Positions 46,030 to 56,389 of a stretch of 64,000 nucleotides of DNA are shown one piece after another. Origin of the DNA: Piezodorus guildinii (Eukaryota > Arthropoda > Insecta > Hemiptera > Pentatomidae); assembly GCA_023052935.1 (NCBI GenBank), contig CM041294.1:39703236-39767235 (forward strand), written 5' to 3'. The translations under genes and the position numbers were made by a program. The notes beneath the pieces were generated by a model. The model searched no databases and was not told where the DNA came from. It was given only the letters and a program-made list of their open reading frames with translations. The stretch's first letter is position 1; each line of letters starts with the position of its first letter.

Positions 46030-48705
46030 ATGACACCGAAAAAGTCCTTCTCCATTCTCCTTTGGAATGCGAATGGTGTTCGAAACCACGTCAACGAACT
46101 AACTACACTACTACATGACAAACATATCGACCTAGCCCTCATAACTGAAACACGACTGACTAACAAACGATCATTCAACATCCCTGACTACCAAATATAC
46201 AGAACTGACCACCCTGATGGGACAGCTCATGCTGGCACTGCGGTCATTATCCATAGCTCCCTCTCCCACCACCCATTTCCCCTACCAGTTCATGATTTTC
46301 TTCAAACCACTGCTATAAAAATACAAACTAGTTACTTTCCTTTAACAGTGGTAGCAGCTTACTCCCCACCTAAAATACCGATCTCCGCAGTCCAACTCAA
46401 TTCCTTCCTCAATTCCCTAGACCATCATTTCCTCATAGGTGCAGACTTAAATGCTAAACACCAGCAGTGGGGAGCCAGAACTACGAACTCTCGGGGGCGA
46501 ACACTGCAGTCTGCACTCTATTCCACCCATAGTAACATCCTCCCTCCCGACTCTCCCACCTATTGGCCCACCGATCCTAACCGTAATCCCGACCTTCTAG
46601 ATTTCTTCATCCACAAAGGCCTAGGACCGCTAAATCATTCTGTCTCCCGGCTCGATGACCTATCCTCAGATCACAGCCCTCTTATCCTAACTCTTTCATT
46701 ATCACCTATACTAAAACTCCCCCCACCGTCATTCCTAAGAGGCCCAGTTAACTGGACTCTCTTCCGTGAAATCATAACCGACACAATAGACCTCAGAGTA
46801 TCCCTCAAATCTCCTCAAGAACTAGATGATGCCGTTAATTCCTTCACTACCCTGATCCAACAAGCAGCCTGGAATGCATCATCACCCTCTCCTTCCCCTC
46901 TGTACCACAAGAAGAATCCAATACCCCAAGACCTCCTAGATCTCATCCATACTAAGCGGCGCTCCAGAATCCTCTGGCAAAGAACCAGGCACCCAGACGA
47001 TCGGAAATCCTACAACTATCTTACCAAATTAGTTAAACAGAAATTAGATTCATTTAGATCCCATTCCTACAATTCCTACCTCTCCTCATTATCCATTACC
47101 GATAATTCTCTCTGGAGAATAACCAAAAAAGTTCTTAATCGCCATACTATCACCCATCCTCTCCGACGTGCCGATGGTTCCTGGGCTTCGTCAGAGGAGA
47201 CTAGAGCTGAAGAGTTTGCCCAATACCTCTCCAACATATTCACCCCCCATCCCAACCACAATTCCACTCATACAGCTAGGGTACAAGAATTCCTCTCTTC
47301 ACCAATACCTCTCTCTCAACCCCCTAAAGCTGTTAATCCCTCTGAGGTCAAATTCCTTATAAATAAACTAAAACCTCATAAATCTCCTGGCCACGACCTC
47401 CTCAGTTCCAAGATCATTCGACAACTACCTGAAAAAGCAATTATTTTCCTTACTTACCTGTATAATTGTATCCTCCGCACAGCCCACTTTCCTCTGTTGT
47501 GGAAACACTCCATTATTATCCTTTTTCTTAAACCTGGTAAACCTCCCAACAACTCCTCATCCTATAGACCGATCAGCCTCCTCCCTATCCTTTCAAAATT
47601 ATTTGAAAAAATCCTACTTAAGCGTATCCTACATTTAATTGAAATTCCTTCCCACCAGTTCGGATTCCGCTCTGGGCACTCCACTGTACAGCAAGGTCTA
47701 AGAGTAGTAGACCATTTATCCTCTGCACTCGAAAACAAGCAATACTGCACTGGTGCCTTTCTGGACATTGCTCAGGCATTCGACCGGGTCTGGCACTATG
47801 GCTTGCTTTTCAAACTAAAATCCCAATTACCCCAATCCTTATATCTAATCCTAAGATCCTATCTCGCTAACCGTTCCTTCAGAGTCCGTTGTGGTTCAGA
47901 GTTATCCACTTGTTACCCAATCGAGGCCGGCGTACCTCAAGGAAGCGTCCTAGGTCCTATCCTCTATATTTTATTTACAGCTGATATACCTTTAGATCCT
48001 AATACCTTCCTAGCTTCTTTTGCCGATGATACTGCCATTCTATCAACCCATACAGACCCAGAACTGGCATCTTCCCATCTACAGAGCCACCTCTCCTTGA
48101 TTGAACATTGGTGCAACAAATGGCGTATCAAAGTCAATCAATCCAAAAGTAAGCATGTCACCTTCACCCTCCGACGCAAATCCTGTCCACAAGTTCATTT
48201 TAACTCCATACCACTTCCCTGTTCCGACACAGTCCGGTACCTGGGTTTCTTACTAGACAAACGACTGACCTGGAACCCACATACTCGACTTAAAAGACAA
48301 GAGCTCAACAGAAGATACGGACAATTATATAGACTACTGAACAGAACATCACAACTTTCCATTGAAAACAAACTATTGATTTACAAGACAATTCTCAAAC
48401 CAATGTGGACCTACGGAATTGAACTATGGGGAACTACTAAATTTTCGAACATCAAACGTATCCAATCCTTTCAGTCCAAAGTCCTTAGAACTATAGTCAA
48501 TGCTCCCTATTATGTTACAAACAAGACCTTACATCATGACCTTAAGATCTCTTATGTCCTTGATCTCATCCCATCTAAATTCTCAACCTTCCACCAGAAA
48601 CTTACTCTTCTTCCTAATCCTCTGGCACAATCCCTATCTAGTACCAACCATCCTTACAACCCTCCTCGTAGGCTGAGGCGGCAGTGGCCGAGAGATCTCC
48701 TATAA
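46030..48705 (+). CDS. Jockey ORF2: endonuclease and reverse transcriptase
   Basis: 891 residues, intact. The N-terminal endonuclease (1-225) shows WNANG (12-16), ITET with Glu40, AAYSPP (Tyr111), GADLNAKHQQWG (Asp139, Asn141) and SSDHSPL (Asp214, His215): the full metal-binding and catalytic set. The reverse transcriptase (about 440-720) has FLKPGKPPNNSSSYRPISLL, FGFRSGHST, GAFLDIAQAFDRVWH (Asp579), AGVPQGSVLGPILYIL and FADDTAIL (664-667). A thumb/C-terminal region ends PPRRLRRQWPRDLL. No RNase H. It nicks target DNA and primes cDNA synthesis there. It starts directly at the ORF1 stop, in the same frame, so reinitiation or readthrough must supply it. Confidence 0.97.
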   Translation: MTPKKSFSILLWNANGVRNHVNELTTLLHDKHIDLALITETRLTNKRSFNIPDYQIYRTDHPDGTAHAGTAVIIHSSLSHHPFPLPVHDFLQTTAIKIQTSYFPLTVVAAYSPPKIPISAVQLNSFLNSLDHHFLIGADLNAKHQQWGARTTNSRGRTLQSALYSTHSNILPPDSPTYWPTDPNRNPDLLDFFIHKGLGPLNHSVSRLDDLSSDHSPLILTLSLSPILKLPPPSFLRGPVNWTLFREIITDTIDLRVSLKSPQELDDAVNSFTTLIQQAAWNASSPSPSPLYHKKNPIPQDLLDLIHTKRRSRILWQRTRHPDDRKSYNYLTKLVKQKLDSFRSHSYNSYLSSLSITDNSLWRITKKVLNRHTITHPLRRADGSWASSEETRAEEFAQYLSNIFTPHPNHNSTHTARVQEFLSSPIPLSQPPKAVNPSEVKFLINKLKPHKSPGHDLLSSKIIRQLPEKAIIFLTYLYNCILRTAHFPLLWKHSIIILFLKPGKPPNNSSSYRPISLLPILSKLFEKILLKRILHLIEIPSHQFGFRSGHSTVQQGLRVVDHLSSALENKQYCTGAFLDIAQAFDRVWHYGLLFKLKSQLPQSLYLILRSYLANRSFRVRCGSELSTCYPIEAGVPQGSVLGPILYILFTADIPLDPNTFLASFADDTAILSTHTDPELASSHLQSHLSLIEHWCNKWRIKVNQSKSKHVTFTLRRKSCPQVHFNSIPLPCSDTVRYLGFLLDKRLTWNPHTRLKRQELNRRYGQLYRLLNRTSQLSIENKLLIYKTILKPMWTYGIELWGTTKFSNIKRIQSFQSKVLRTIVNAPYYVTNKTLHHDLKISYVLDLIPSKFSTFHQKLTLLPNPLAQSLSSTNHPYNPPRRLRRQWPRDLL

Positions 48706-49043
48706 AAATGCAACTGGAGTGCTGGCAATGGCCAACTTCTCCACTCATGCCTGAGAGTGTGTGGCTCTAGCGCCCTCACCCAGTCTCCACTGGCTAGACT
48801 GGTGACGCGGCTGAATGAGAGGCGCTGGGAACTCATGGTGTTGTGCCACTCCATCCACTTCTGGGTGTAGGGGTTCGATTCTGGGTTCCCAGGGGCAGTA
48901 TGTAAATAATGTATATAGGTATGAATGTGGCCAAGATTTTATTTACTTTATATTTTATTTTTATTTTCATTTGTTAGTTAAATTTCCTTATCTTATTTCA
49001 TCTTATGTTATTTTATATATATGTATGTATGTGTGTGTGTGTG

Positions 49044-49132
<89 letters not shown>

Positions 49133-49404
49133 ATGTATGTGTATGTGGGTGTATGTGTGTATATATATTTATGCACTATTATTATTATTATTACCTTTTA
49201 TTTTTTATTTTATTTATTTTTTTTTTTGTTTTTTATTTTTTTATTTTATTTTTTTTTATTATTTTTTTTTTTTTATATTGTTATGTCTGTTTTGTTTTGT
49301 TTTTACTCTGTACATATGGTATGAATGACTTCTTGTAGCCCTAATACTTATTGCCCAAGATAGTGGCAGATTGTATTATTTCCCAATAAAGCAATATTAC
49401 TAAG
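48706..49404 (+). other. 3' UTR of the Jockey element with microsatellites
   Basis: Starts after the ORF2 TAA. The GC-rich first 200 bp contain GGGGTTCGATTCTGGG, which resembles a B box, and are shared with the minus-strand copy at 63300-63500. Then (TG)n/(TA)n at about 49018-49160, a T-rich tract at 49190-49275 and the 3' end CAATAAAGC. The overlapping low-complexity ORFs of Tyr/Ile are microsatellite artefacts. Confidence 0.85.
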
Positions 49405-51167
49405 TGCTATAGCATGCTATTTGTGTTATTTTGCTAAACCCGTCGAGTTTCTACAGTTATTTCCTGTATAAAATTGATGGTTTAAGCACAATAGCACAAA
49501 TAGCATGCTATAGCAAACGTAGTGAGTACCCCTATTATAACATTATGAAATCTTTGTGTACATATATCATATAAGTTTATGACCTATTCGTTACTTTACA
49601 TCACCTTTCACAGCTTTGTGTGGAAGATATCATTTTTTTTTTTTTTTTTTATATAAAATCTTTTACTTTCCAAAGGAATATAATACATCTATATTACTAT
49701 TTTTGTGCACAGAAAAAAAAAAAAAGAATTACCTAAACTAATAATTTTGCTCTTTTCTTCTTTAGTTGATTATGAAATTCCTTCAACTTGTATATTTAGC
49801 CATATTTTAACAATGCTAATAAGATAATATGTTTATTTTTTCATAGTCTCCAAAATCAAATATACTTCATATAATCAAAATTAAAAATTATGGCATTTAA
49901 ACCCTGTCAAACTATTTAAATCAGAATGAAACCTTTCGTAATATTAAAGCCTATTAAATTTTAAACCGATATAGCTTAAGGTGAAACAGACGCAAAATGC
50001 ATGATATAAAGTGGCTCTTCTTGTTTGTCAATTTTTATGAAAAAGTTGCTGTAACTTCTCAGATATATACGCTACTAGGTATGTGGAAGTAAAAAGGTCA
50101 CCTATGTCGTGCGTGCAAAAAATCTTTGCTTCTGCCTGTCTCGTTGGGGCCGGTGTTCCTCAAGGCAGCGTCTTGGGACCCATCCTCTACATCCTTTACA
50201 CTGCTGATATTCCTACACATCCTGATACCTTTCTGGCAACTTTTGCAGACGACACCGCCATCCTATCATCCAGTTCCAATCCTGAAATAGCATCCTTCCT
50301 TAAACCTTCAGAGACACCTTTTCCTTATCGAACACTGGTGTAATAACTGGCGTGTAAAGGTGAACGAAGCCAAATGTAAACACATAACCTTTACTCTTAG
50401 ACGAAAATCCTGTCCGCCAGTTTATTTCAACTCATTACCGATTCCTCTCTCAGATACAGTCCGGTATCTTGGCTTACTGTTAGACAAAAGATTGACTTGG
50501 AACCCACATACAAGACTTAAAAGACAAGAACTCAACCGACGATTCGGACAGTTATACCGACTACTCAACAGAAAATCTGAACTTACAGTTGACAACAAAT
50601 TATTAATCTACAAGACAATACTGAAGCCCATCTGGACCTACGGACTTGAACTGTGGGGGACAGCTAAACGTTCTAACATCAAACGCATTCAATCCTTTCA
50701 ATCCAAAGTCCTCCGTACAATAGTAAATGCTCCTTATTATGTCTCCAATTATACCTTGCACCACGACCTTAATGTTCCATTTATTTCAGACCTAATACCA
50801 TCCAAATTTTCCAAATTCCACCAGAACCTCATTCATCATCCTAATCCTTTAGCTCAATCCTTATCCAGCTCCACTCATCCATACAACCCACCTAGAAGGT
50901 TGAAACGGAGTGGCCCCGCGACCTTTTGTAAATATATTGGAGTTCTAGCACTGGCTAGATTCTCCACTCAATGTGATGTATGTATGAGTGTGTGTATGTT
51001 TATATAGGTATAAGTGAATTATTGACTTTTGTATTGATTCATTATTGTGTATATATTTTATTGTAATTTTATGTTGTGTGAATATTGTATGAATGTAGTA
51101 TGTTTGATGTCATTCAGCACTACTATTAATGTCCAAATTGGGACAGATTGTAAAATTTTCTCAATAA
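49405..51167 (+). repeat. 1.76-kb direct repeat, copy 2 (right flank of the intact Jockey element)
   Basis: Begins TGCTATAGCATGCTATTTGT directly after the element 3' end and ends CTCAATAA, followed here by AAAAAGTTG (the old A-tail). Same content as copy 1, including a family R copy at about 49550-50070. Confidence 0.95.
50070..51167 (+). pseudogene. 5'-truncated Jockey-type LINE, subfamily B, copy 2
   Basis: Duplicate of 43171-44269 with the same internal frameshift near 50304. It also has a one-base deletion near 50908 that turns the RLKRQWPRDLL end into RLKRSGPATF and extends the frame to 51007. The deletion postdates the duplication, or is a sequencing error. Confidence 0.93.
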
Positions 51168-51324
51168 AAAAAGTTGTTTATCTAAAAAAAAAAATCTGCC
51201 TGTCTACAAATAAAATTATATTGATTTATCAGTTTAATATTTAAAAAAAAATTATTTATAGTAATTTACAACTGTATTAAAGAACACAATAAGTAAATAT
51301 GTAGAATGAAAAAAAAAAAGTCAT

Positions 51325-51725
51325 GAAATGTCTAGAGAAAGAACTTCCCAGTGGCAGCATTTCACTAAATATTTTAAGGCTGTAGGTCCCGTGGCCAACT
51401 TCTTTTCAGTCACCTTGGAGGGTTATCAGGGATATCTAAGGAAGATAAATTATGGACAAGTGGGTTTGTATGGGCAGGGAGTTTAGAATGAAAAGACGAG
51501 TATCTATCACGGGCTATGTCTGCAACAAATGGGATGTTAAGGTCATGATAGAGGAGTTTATTTGTGACAAAATAAGGGGCATTCAGGATTTTTGACTTTA
51601 AGAACTGGATGCGGGAAGAATTAGATGGTTTCGTAGAGCCCCAAAGCTTGATTCCATATGTCCAAATAGGTCTGATAATAGTGATGTATATGGGTCTTTT
51701 GCAATATTCTGGAAGTTTTGAACGT
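51325..51725 (-). pseudogene. Jockey-type LINE C-terminal fragment, subfamily C
   Basis: Minus strand: IRPIWTYGIKLWGSTKPSNS, then SRIQFLKSKILNAPYFVTNK, LLYHDLNIPFVADIARDRYS and SLDIPDNPPR, followed by an in-frame TGA where Arg is expected, then LKRSWPRDLQ. About 115 codons are otherwise open. The GSTKPSNSSRIQ wording matches the fragment in the 1.7-3.8 kb inverted arms. Confidence 0.88.
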
Positions 51726-51782
51726 TAGTTTAATAATTGAATTTCAAATGAAGAAACTAAATTAACTTAGATGAATACATAC

Positions 51783-52020
51783 CTGGGCGGCTCCAGGAGC
51801 TCCCTCTGCTCAGGACAGTGGGGGGCCCTCCTGAAGTTGAAGACGAGGGCCGGCGGTTGATGTCGGGGGCCTCGACGAAGGAGTTGCCCGAGGACACGGA
51901 CTGGCCCCCCCGGGCCGAGCGCTGGCTGAGCACCGAGTAGTTGTGCCTCGGCCCTCGGCACTCGCTGGACAGCTCGCACCGGGTCGACTCTCGCCCGTTG
52001 AGGCATCGCGACAGTGTCGA
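51783..52020 (-). CDS. GC-rich internal exon of an unidentified gene
   Basis: Minus-strand exon of 238 nt between acceptor TGTTGCAG and donor CAG-GTATGT. Three frames are partly open, but only the one starting TCG ACA CTG has strongly G/C-biased third positions. It encodes STLSRCLNGRESTRCELSSE, then CRGPRHNYSVLSQRSARGGQ, SVSSGNSFVEAPDINRRPSS and a Ser/Gly/Pro-rich end. The segment looks intrinsically disordered; no domain recognised. It starts in phase 0 and ends with one base of a split codon. The strand and composition match the terminal exon at 26576-26792, 25 kb downstream, but a direct join would break the frame. Confidence 0.78.
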
Positions 52021-52194
52021 CTGCAACACATTGTTATTACTGTTGATATATCTCAGGTTTAAATATAAAAATATCCCTAATGGGTAATTTATTTAACAAA
52101 TTTATTTTAATATGTTAATTTATATTTTATAAAGTATTTATAAAATCCTAGGGGCAGGATATAGAGTTATGTGGCTCTGCCGTAAACTCTAAAG

Positions 52195-52512
52195 CCTAGT
52201 ACACACTGGTAAATATGTTGCGCGACTTAGGTCATAGGGCGCGTTTATACTGCACGCGTTTTGGGACTGGAGCGGTAGTGGGTTCTAACCTGCTATTGCT
52301 CCAGCCCCCAAAATGCATGCAGTATAAATGCCACCTAATAGACGTGTCTCAGAATGTCTATGTAGACATATCAATAGGCGAAAGCTATAGATATGTCCGT
52401 ATCCGGGCCTGTTGCGAGACTAAAATTACAGTTGCTAATTCTCCTGATCGGAATGGAAGAGTCCCTGCAACGTTAGACATATTTCTCAACATGTTCACAG
52501 TGTGGACGTCAA
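52195..52512. mobile_element. Possible outer MITE
   Basis: Weak inverted ends: ACACACTGGTAAATATGTTG at left and, inverted at right, CCACACTGTGAACATGTTGA. No clear target duplication. It encloses the better-supported element at 52237-52335. Confidence 0.4.
52237..52335. mobile_element. Short foldback MITE, 99 bp
   Basis: Arms of about 38 bp: TTTATACTGCACGCGTTTTG and inverted TTTATACTGCATGCATTTTG, followed by CTGGAGC on both sides, flanked by TA (52235-52236, 52336-52337). Non-coding, hairpin-forming. Confidence 0.75.
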
Positions 52513-54105
52513 TCGGCGCACAGTGGAAAATATGACCGATTTAGGTGGACAAAATTCTGAAACTTGTTTATATTTAACCTTTGGGGTCCTAGATTAAGGA
52601 AAAAATATGAAAAAAATCATAAGAAAAAATTATAAAAACTAATTAATTTGTTGATACGAGTGTACAGTGGTCAATCATCAAATTTATTTGCTAAAATATA
52701 AAATTTGGGAAAAATAACACAAAAAATCTGATTATGAATCGGAGTTATAATAATAAGCAAAGTTAAAAATGTGATTGTGACTACATTTTATGTCAGTGCG
52801 GTCGCAAGTATTCAGTAGACCTTTTTTTATAAGTTCTCTCGGGAACCTAATAAAATCGTTTGAATAAAATTCTAATTTATTAAAACAACCCTGTTTCGTA
52901 GCAACAAATTAAAACTAATGTATAGAATTAAAATCACCTTGTAATTACCATCTCTAAAACGCTGTTCTGTAAACTTTTTAACTACTGTTATTTCTTTAAC
53001 TGTACAAGTTAAGCCCTGAAGTAAAATCAACTGCTTTAATTTGATTAACTTTTTTAATGGTATAAAAGTCAAACGAACTTCAGTTAATTTTAATATTTAA
53101 GTTAGCACGCTTAATTTCAATTCTTGTTTTTTGTACGTTAAGAAATATAATGTACGAAAAAAGAAGTCTTAAGCTAATGAAATGGCTGGATATAAAAAAA
53201 GTTTCCTAAAAGTGAAACAAAAAAAAAAAAAATTGAGGCCACAACGTTTCAAAAATTCAGCTTGTTTACTTAAATATCGAAATTATCGTTTATTTTTACT
53301 TTTCATACAATTTAGTGGTGAAATAATTATAAATAAAATGAATGATTATGTTTATGGGTAACTAATAATAAGGCAACTGGTTATAAAAAGTGTGTTAAAT
53401 AGAAATATTTTATTCTTAAAACATATTTGACATGTAGATACCTTCAATAGGGCATGGAATTATTGCTTGATTTTGTTAAAATAAATGAAAACGATTTTTA
53501 GATTATACATAAAATAAGAAAGGTTATTGTCCACATATTTTTTTCTTCTATTGTTGCCATTTACTACATCCTTTTTATATTTATTTATAAATTTTTCATA
53601 AAATCCTTTTTTAATATAATTTTAAAATGATGAAACTTCTCTGGTTTAAAATATTTTACTATCAATTATAATATTATATGACAATTTTTATGTAACAAAG
53701 ATTCGAAACCTTCCCTCATCATCTAAAAACTTATTTACCATCGTGATAATGTTAATTATTATATTATTTTTGACTAAATTTGAAATTTTATATCATATTA
53801 TCACATAAATTAATTATAATAACATTCATATATAAATTCAAAATACAATAATTCTATACAACTTCGTCATTATCCTCAAAATTCTATTAACTCCACTAAA
53901 AATATTTCGAATTCATTTAAACATTGAATGCTTCCAATTTTTCATCTGATGTACTATAATCCTTATTATCCTCTTTAATGGTTGTTTATTATAATTTAAT
54001 TAAATTTATTACTTTCGTTTCTCGTGATTTGAGATAGCTTTTGGTTTGTTACCAAATGGAGGGCTTATCTATTATTATATTTTTAAGTGACATGCTACTG
54101 TACAG
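52513..54105. other. Non-coding stretch
   Basis: Very AT-rich. The minus frame at 52872-53072 has no domain. Nothing else is supported. Confidence 0.45.
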
Positions 54106-54109
54106 TATG

Positions 54110-54830
54110 TAATAAAAAGACACAGAGCGTTAAAATCTCAGGAGGATAGACACCGTGCTGGAAGACGTAGGAAACTGGGGAATCACCAGAGGCGAGCCAA
54201 CCTTGCTGAAGTCTATTCAAATCCTCACACTACAGCAAACTCAATGGCCATCAGAATAAACAGGGAACTATCGGATTCAAGTCCACCCAGACACAGTTAG
54301 AAATATTCTAAGAAGGGAAGGATACAGTGTTCAAGTCGCAAGAAGCACGAAAGCCCTTCGTCAGCAAGATAAACCAGAAGAAGCTGGAGTTTTAAATAAA
54401 CCCAACACTTTCTGGGAAAGTATCATATTCTCTGATGAATCTAAATTTAACATTTTTAGACCAGATGGAAAGCCCGTGGCTGAGTGGCTAGCGCGCTAGT
54501 ATCTCATGCTACAGGTTCTGAGTTCGAATCCCAGTCCCGGCGGGGCTTTTATAAGAATGTAAAAAAATGTGGATTCACTCACAAACTTTCCCCGGGTATG
54601 TGAGACCCGTCAGCCAAAGGGTGGCCACTCACAAGGGAGTGATGATCCTACACTAAAAGTGCATCGTGAAACGTGAGTGTTGCCCAGGGTCTACACGGCC
54701 TGTCGTGCCACTGGAAGAAGACCAGATGGAAGGTAAACAGTTGTGAATTTCTTTAATTCTTTTATTTACATCTGTCCAATTAATTTTGGGTGTATGGAAA
54801 CTTTTTGAGTGAGTGTATGTATGTTGGAGT
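54110..54830 (+). pseudogene. Tc1-like transposase remnant interrupted by a SINE
   Basis: The first piece reads SQEDRHRAGRRRKLGNHQRR, then ANLAEVYSNPHTTANSMAIR (helix-turn-helix linker region). A frame break near 54283 is followed by DTVRNILRREGYSVQVARST, KALRQQDKPEEAG and FWESIIFSDESKFNIFRPDG, which contains the first catalytic Asp motif. The rest of the DDE domain is lost and a SINE sits at RPDG. The end near 54780-54820 (GGAAACTTTTTGAGTGAGTG) resembles a Tc1 terminal repeat; no matching left end was fixed. Confidence 0.82.
54471..54718 (+). mobile_element. tRNA-derived SINE, second family, 248 bp
   Basis: Perfect 13-bp target duplication AGACCAGATGGAA (54458-54470 and 54719-54731). The head is tRNA-like: AGCCCGTGGCTGAGTGGCTA (A box), then GAGTTCGAATCCC (B box) and a GGCGGGGCT closing strand that partly pairs with the 5' end. 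The body (54550-54718) is unrelated to the SINE at 38244-38497. It splits the Tc1-like transposase and is therefore younger. Confidence 0.9.
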
Positions 54831-54839
54831 GCTTCTGCA

Positions 54840-55640
54840 GTTTTTATTTATTTATCATAGTTATGTAATTATTATTGACATTTTTGGAGTTTATTTTATA
54901 AGTTACACTATTATCTAAATTTTTAGTAATATATATGGCTTTATGGATTTTTCTATAATAAGTTTTAAATTCCTATATAATAATTTTTCAATTTAGTGTT
55001 ATAAGATGTAAATTGGTTCTAATTTTATCTGATAGGCGTTTATGTTTACTATGTTAACAATAATAAAGGATACTAATTTGTGTAATTATGGTAATTATTG
55101 AAGATGTTCCCTTTGTGTGTGCAGATACAGTGGAGAGAGTGGTAGTTGATTAGGGGAGACACTTTGGCCGAGGCCTGGTGACAGAGGCCAATTCCTTCCC
55201 TCTTTGAGTTAATAACATCAACAGGTTCTCGCTTCCTACTTGTCTTCTTGTCTTATCCATCATTTACGTTTATCAATGTAATTGTAAACATTTCTCACTT
55301 TATTTAATTATATTTATTTAGTAAAATAAGTGAATGTAAAAAATAGAGAAACGATAATTTATTCTTTGTTGTATATGCAAATTTAAATATATTATTTCAT
55401 AAAAATCCTACCAATATTATAAACCTCTTTTAACCCAAATTTGTAGTTATTATGCACATATTTTTCTGTTTTGTCATTAACTATTCGATTTATTATTATT
55501 AGAAGCTACCTTATAATTTATTACTATTGTTCATTTTTATACCCAAGACACTAAAATTCTTTTTATATATTTTGTAATATTATTATAAAGTTATTATTGC
55601 CCCAGAATAAATAAAGAATATATTATTATTATTATTATAT
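54840..55640 (+). repeat. Probable LINE 3'-UTR remnant
   Basis: No coding signal. Ends with GCCCCAGAATAAATAAAGAA and (ATT)n, like the L2/CR1-type 3' ends at 4770 and 61310. A GC-richer block at 55120-55200 holds GGCCGAGGCCTGGTGACAGA. Left border uncertain. Confidence 0.4.
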
Positions 55641-55839
55641 CAGAAGGGAGTCGATACTAAGGTCGGATAATTCTTCAGAGAATCTCTCTCTGTAATGCAG
55701 GTATCTATAGTTAGCGAAAAGGAGTACACATCCTTACTATGCTCAGAATCAAAGTTTGTGGGCTGTGGTTTTAAAATTTAAGATGTTCCTTACAATTCAA
55801 AATGCTACGAGATATCTAGGACCTCCATCTTGGCAAACG

Positions 55840-56330
55840 TCTTACTGGGAATCCTCATACGAGACTTAAACAAGACACTCCACGTAGATACTGATTATTA
55901 CAACACTTCCAACAAACCTTCAAAACTTACAATTTATTACAAAAATCTCATTTATTTTTCCATAATCAGACATATCTGTACATACGGAATCGAGGTTTAG
56001 GGCTCTACTGAACCATCAAATTTCTCTCGCATTAAATCCTCACAGTCCAAAATCCTAAATGCTCCTTATTTCGTTACGAATAAAATCATTCAAAATGACC
56101 TTAATATTCTATTTGTCGCAGAACTATCCCGAAACATATATACCTCTTTTAATTAAAAAAGCCCAACCCACAAGAATCCCCTTGTACGCAATTTATCTAT
56201 TCTTGACAACCCTCCGAGGCGATTGGAAGACGATGGCCTCGAGAATTATAATAAATTAAACTGACATGAAAAACTATCGCCGGGGTAGTTTTTCGCAAGA
56301 CATTTTTACGCCCATAAATGTAAATTAGCC
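55840..56330 (+). pseudogene. Jockey-type LINE remnant, highly degraded
   Basis: Pieces in several frames align with the ORF2 C-terminus: TRLKQDTPRRY, TYGIEV with a stop, GSTEPSNFSRIKSSQSKILN and APYFVTNKIIQNDLNILFVA. Ends near a RRLEDDGLEN-like relic of the RRLKRQWPRDL tail. Long dead. Confidence 0.65.
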
Positions 56331-56389
56331 CATTTACTTATTGAATTTATTTTAAGTTCAGTTGTGAATATCAATAAGTACTAAAAAAA

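Larger units (their letters stand above)
44270..49404 (+). mobile_element. Full-length Jockey-clade non-LTR retrotransposon
   Basis: About 5.1 kb: 5' UTR (44270-44694), ORF1, ORF2 and a 0.7-kb 3' UTR, with both ORFs uninterrupted. It has an apurinic-type endonuclease and reverse transcriptase but no RNase H, and ORF1 has three zinc knuckles, fitting the Jockey clade. There is no poly(A) tail; the 3' end reads CCCAATAAAGCAATATTACT then AAG. It sits precisely between two 1.76-kb direct repeats. Both intact ORFs suggest recent activity. Confidence 0.93.

Noticed and set aside
48815..49338. Three overlapping plus-strand ORFs of 105-169 codons
   Set aside because: They are translations of the TA/TG microsatellite and T-rich tract in the Jockey 3' UTR, with long Tyr/Ile and Phe runs.
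51767..52031. Alternative frames of the GC-rich exon (79 and 73 codons)
   Set aside because: Only the frame starting TCG ACA CTG shows G/C-biased third positions; the others have biased first or second positions.
54471..54545. A genuine tRNA gene
   Set aside because: A and B boxes are present, but the acceptor stem is imperfect and the unit continues 170 bp further inside a target duplication, so it is a SINE head.
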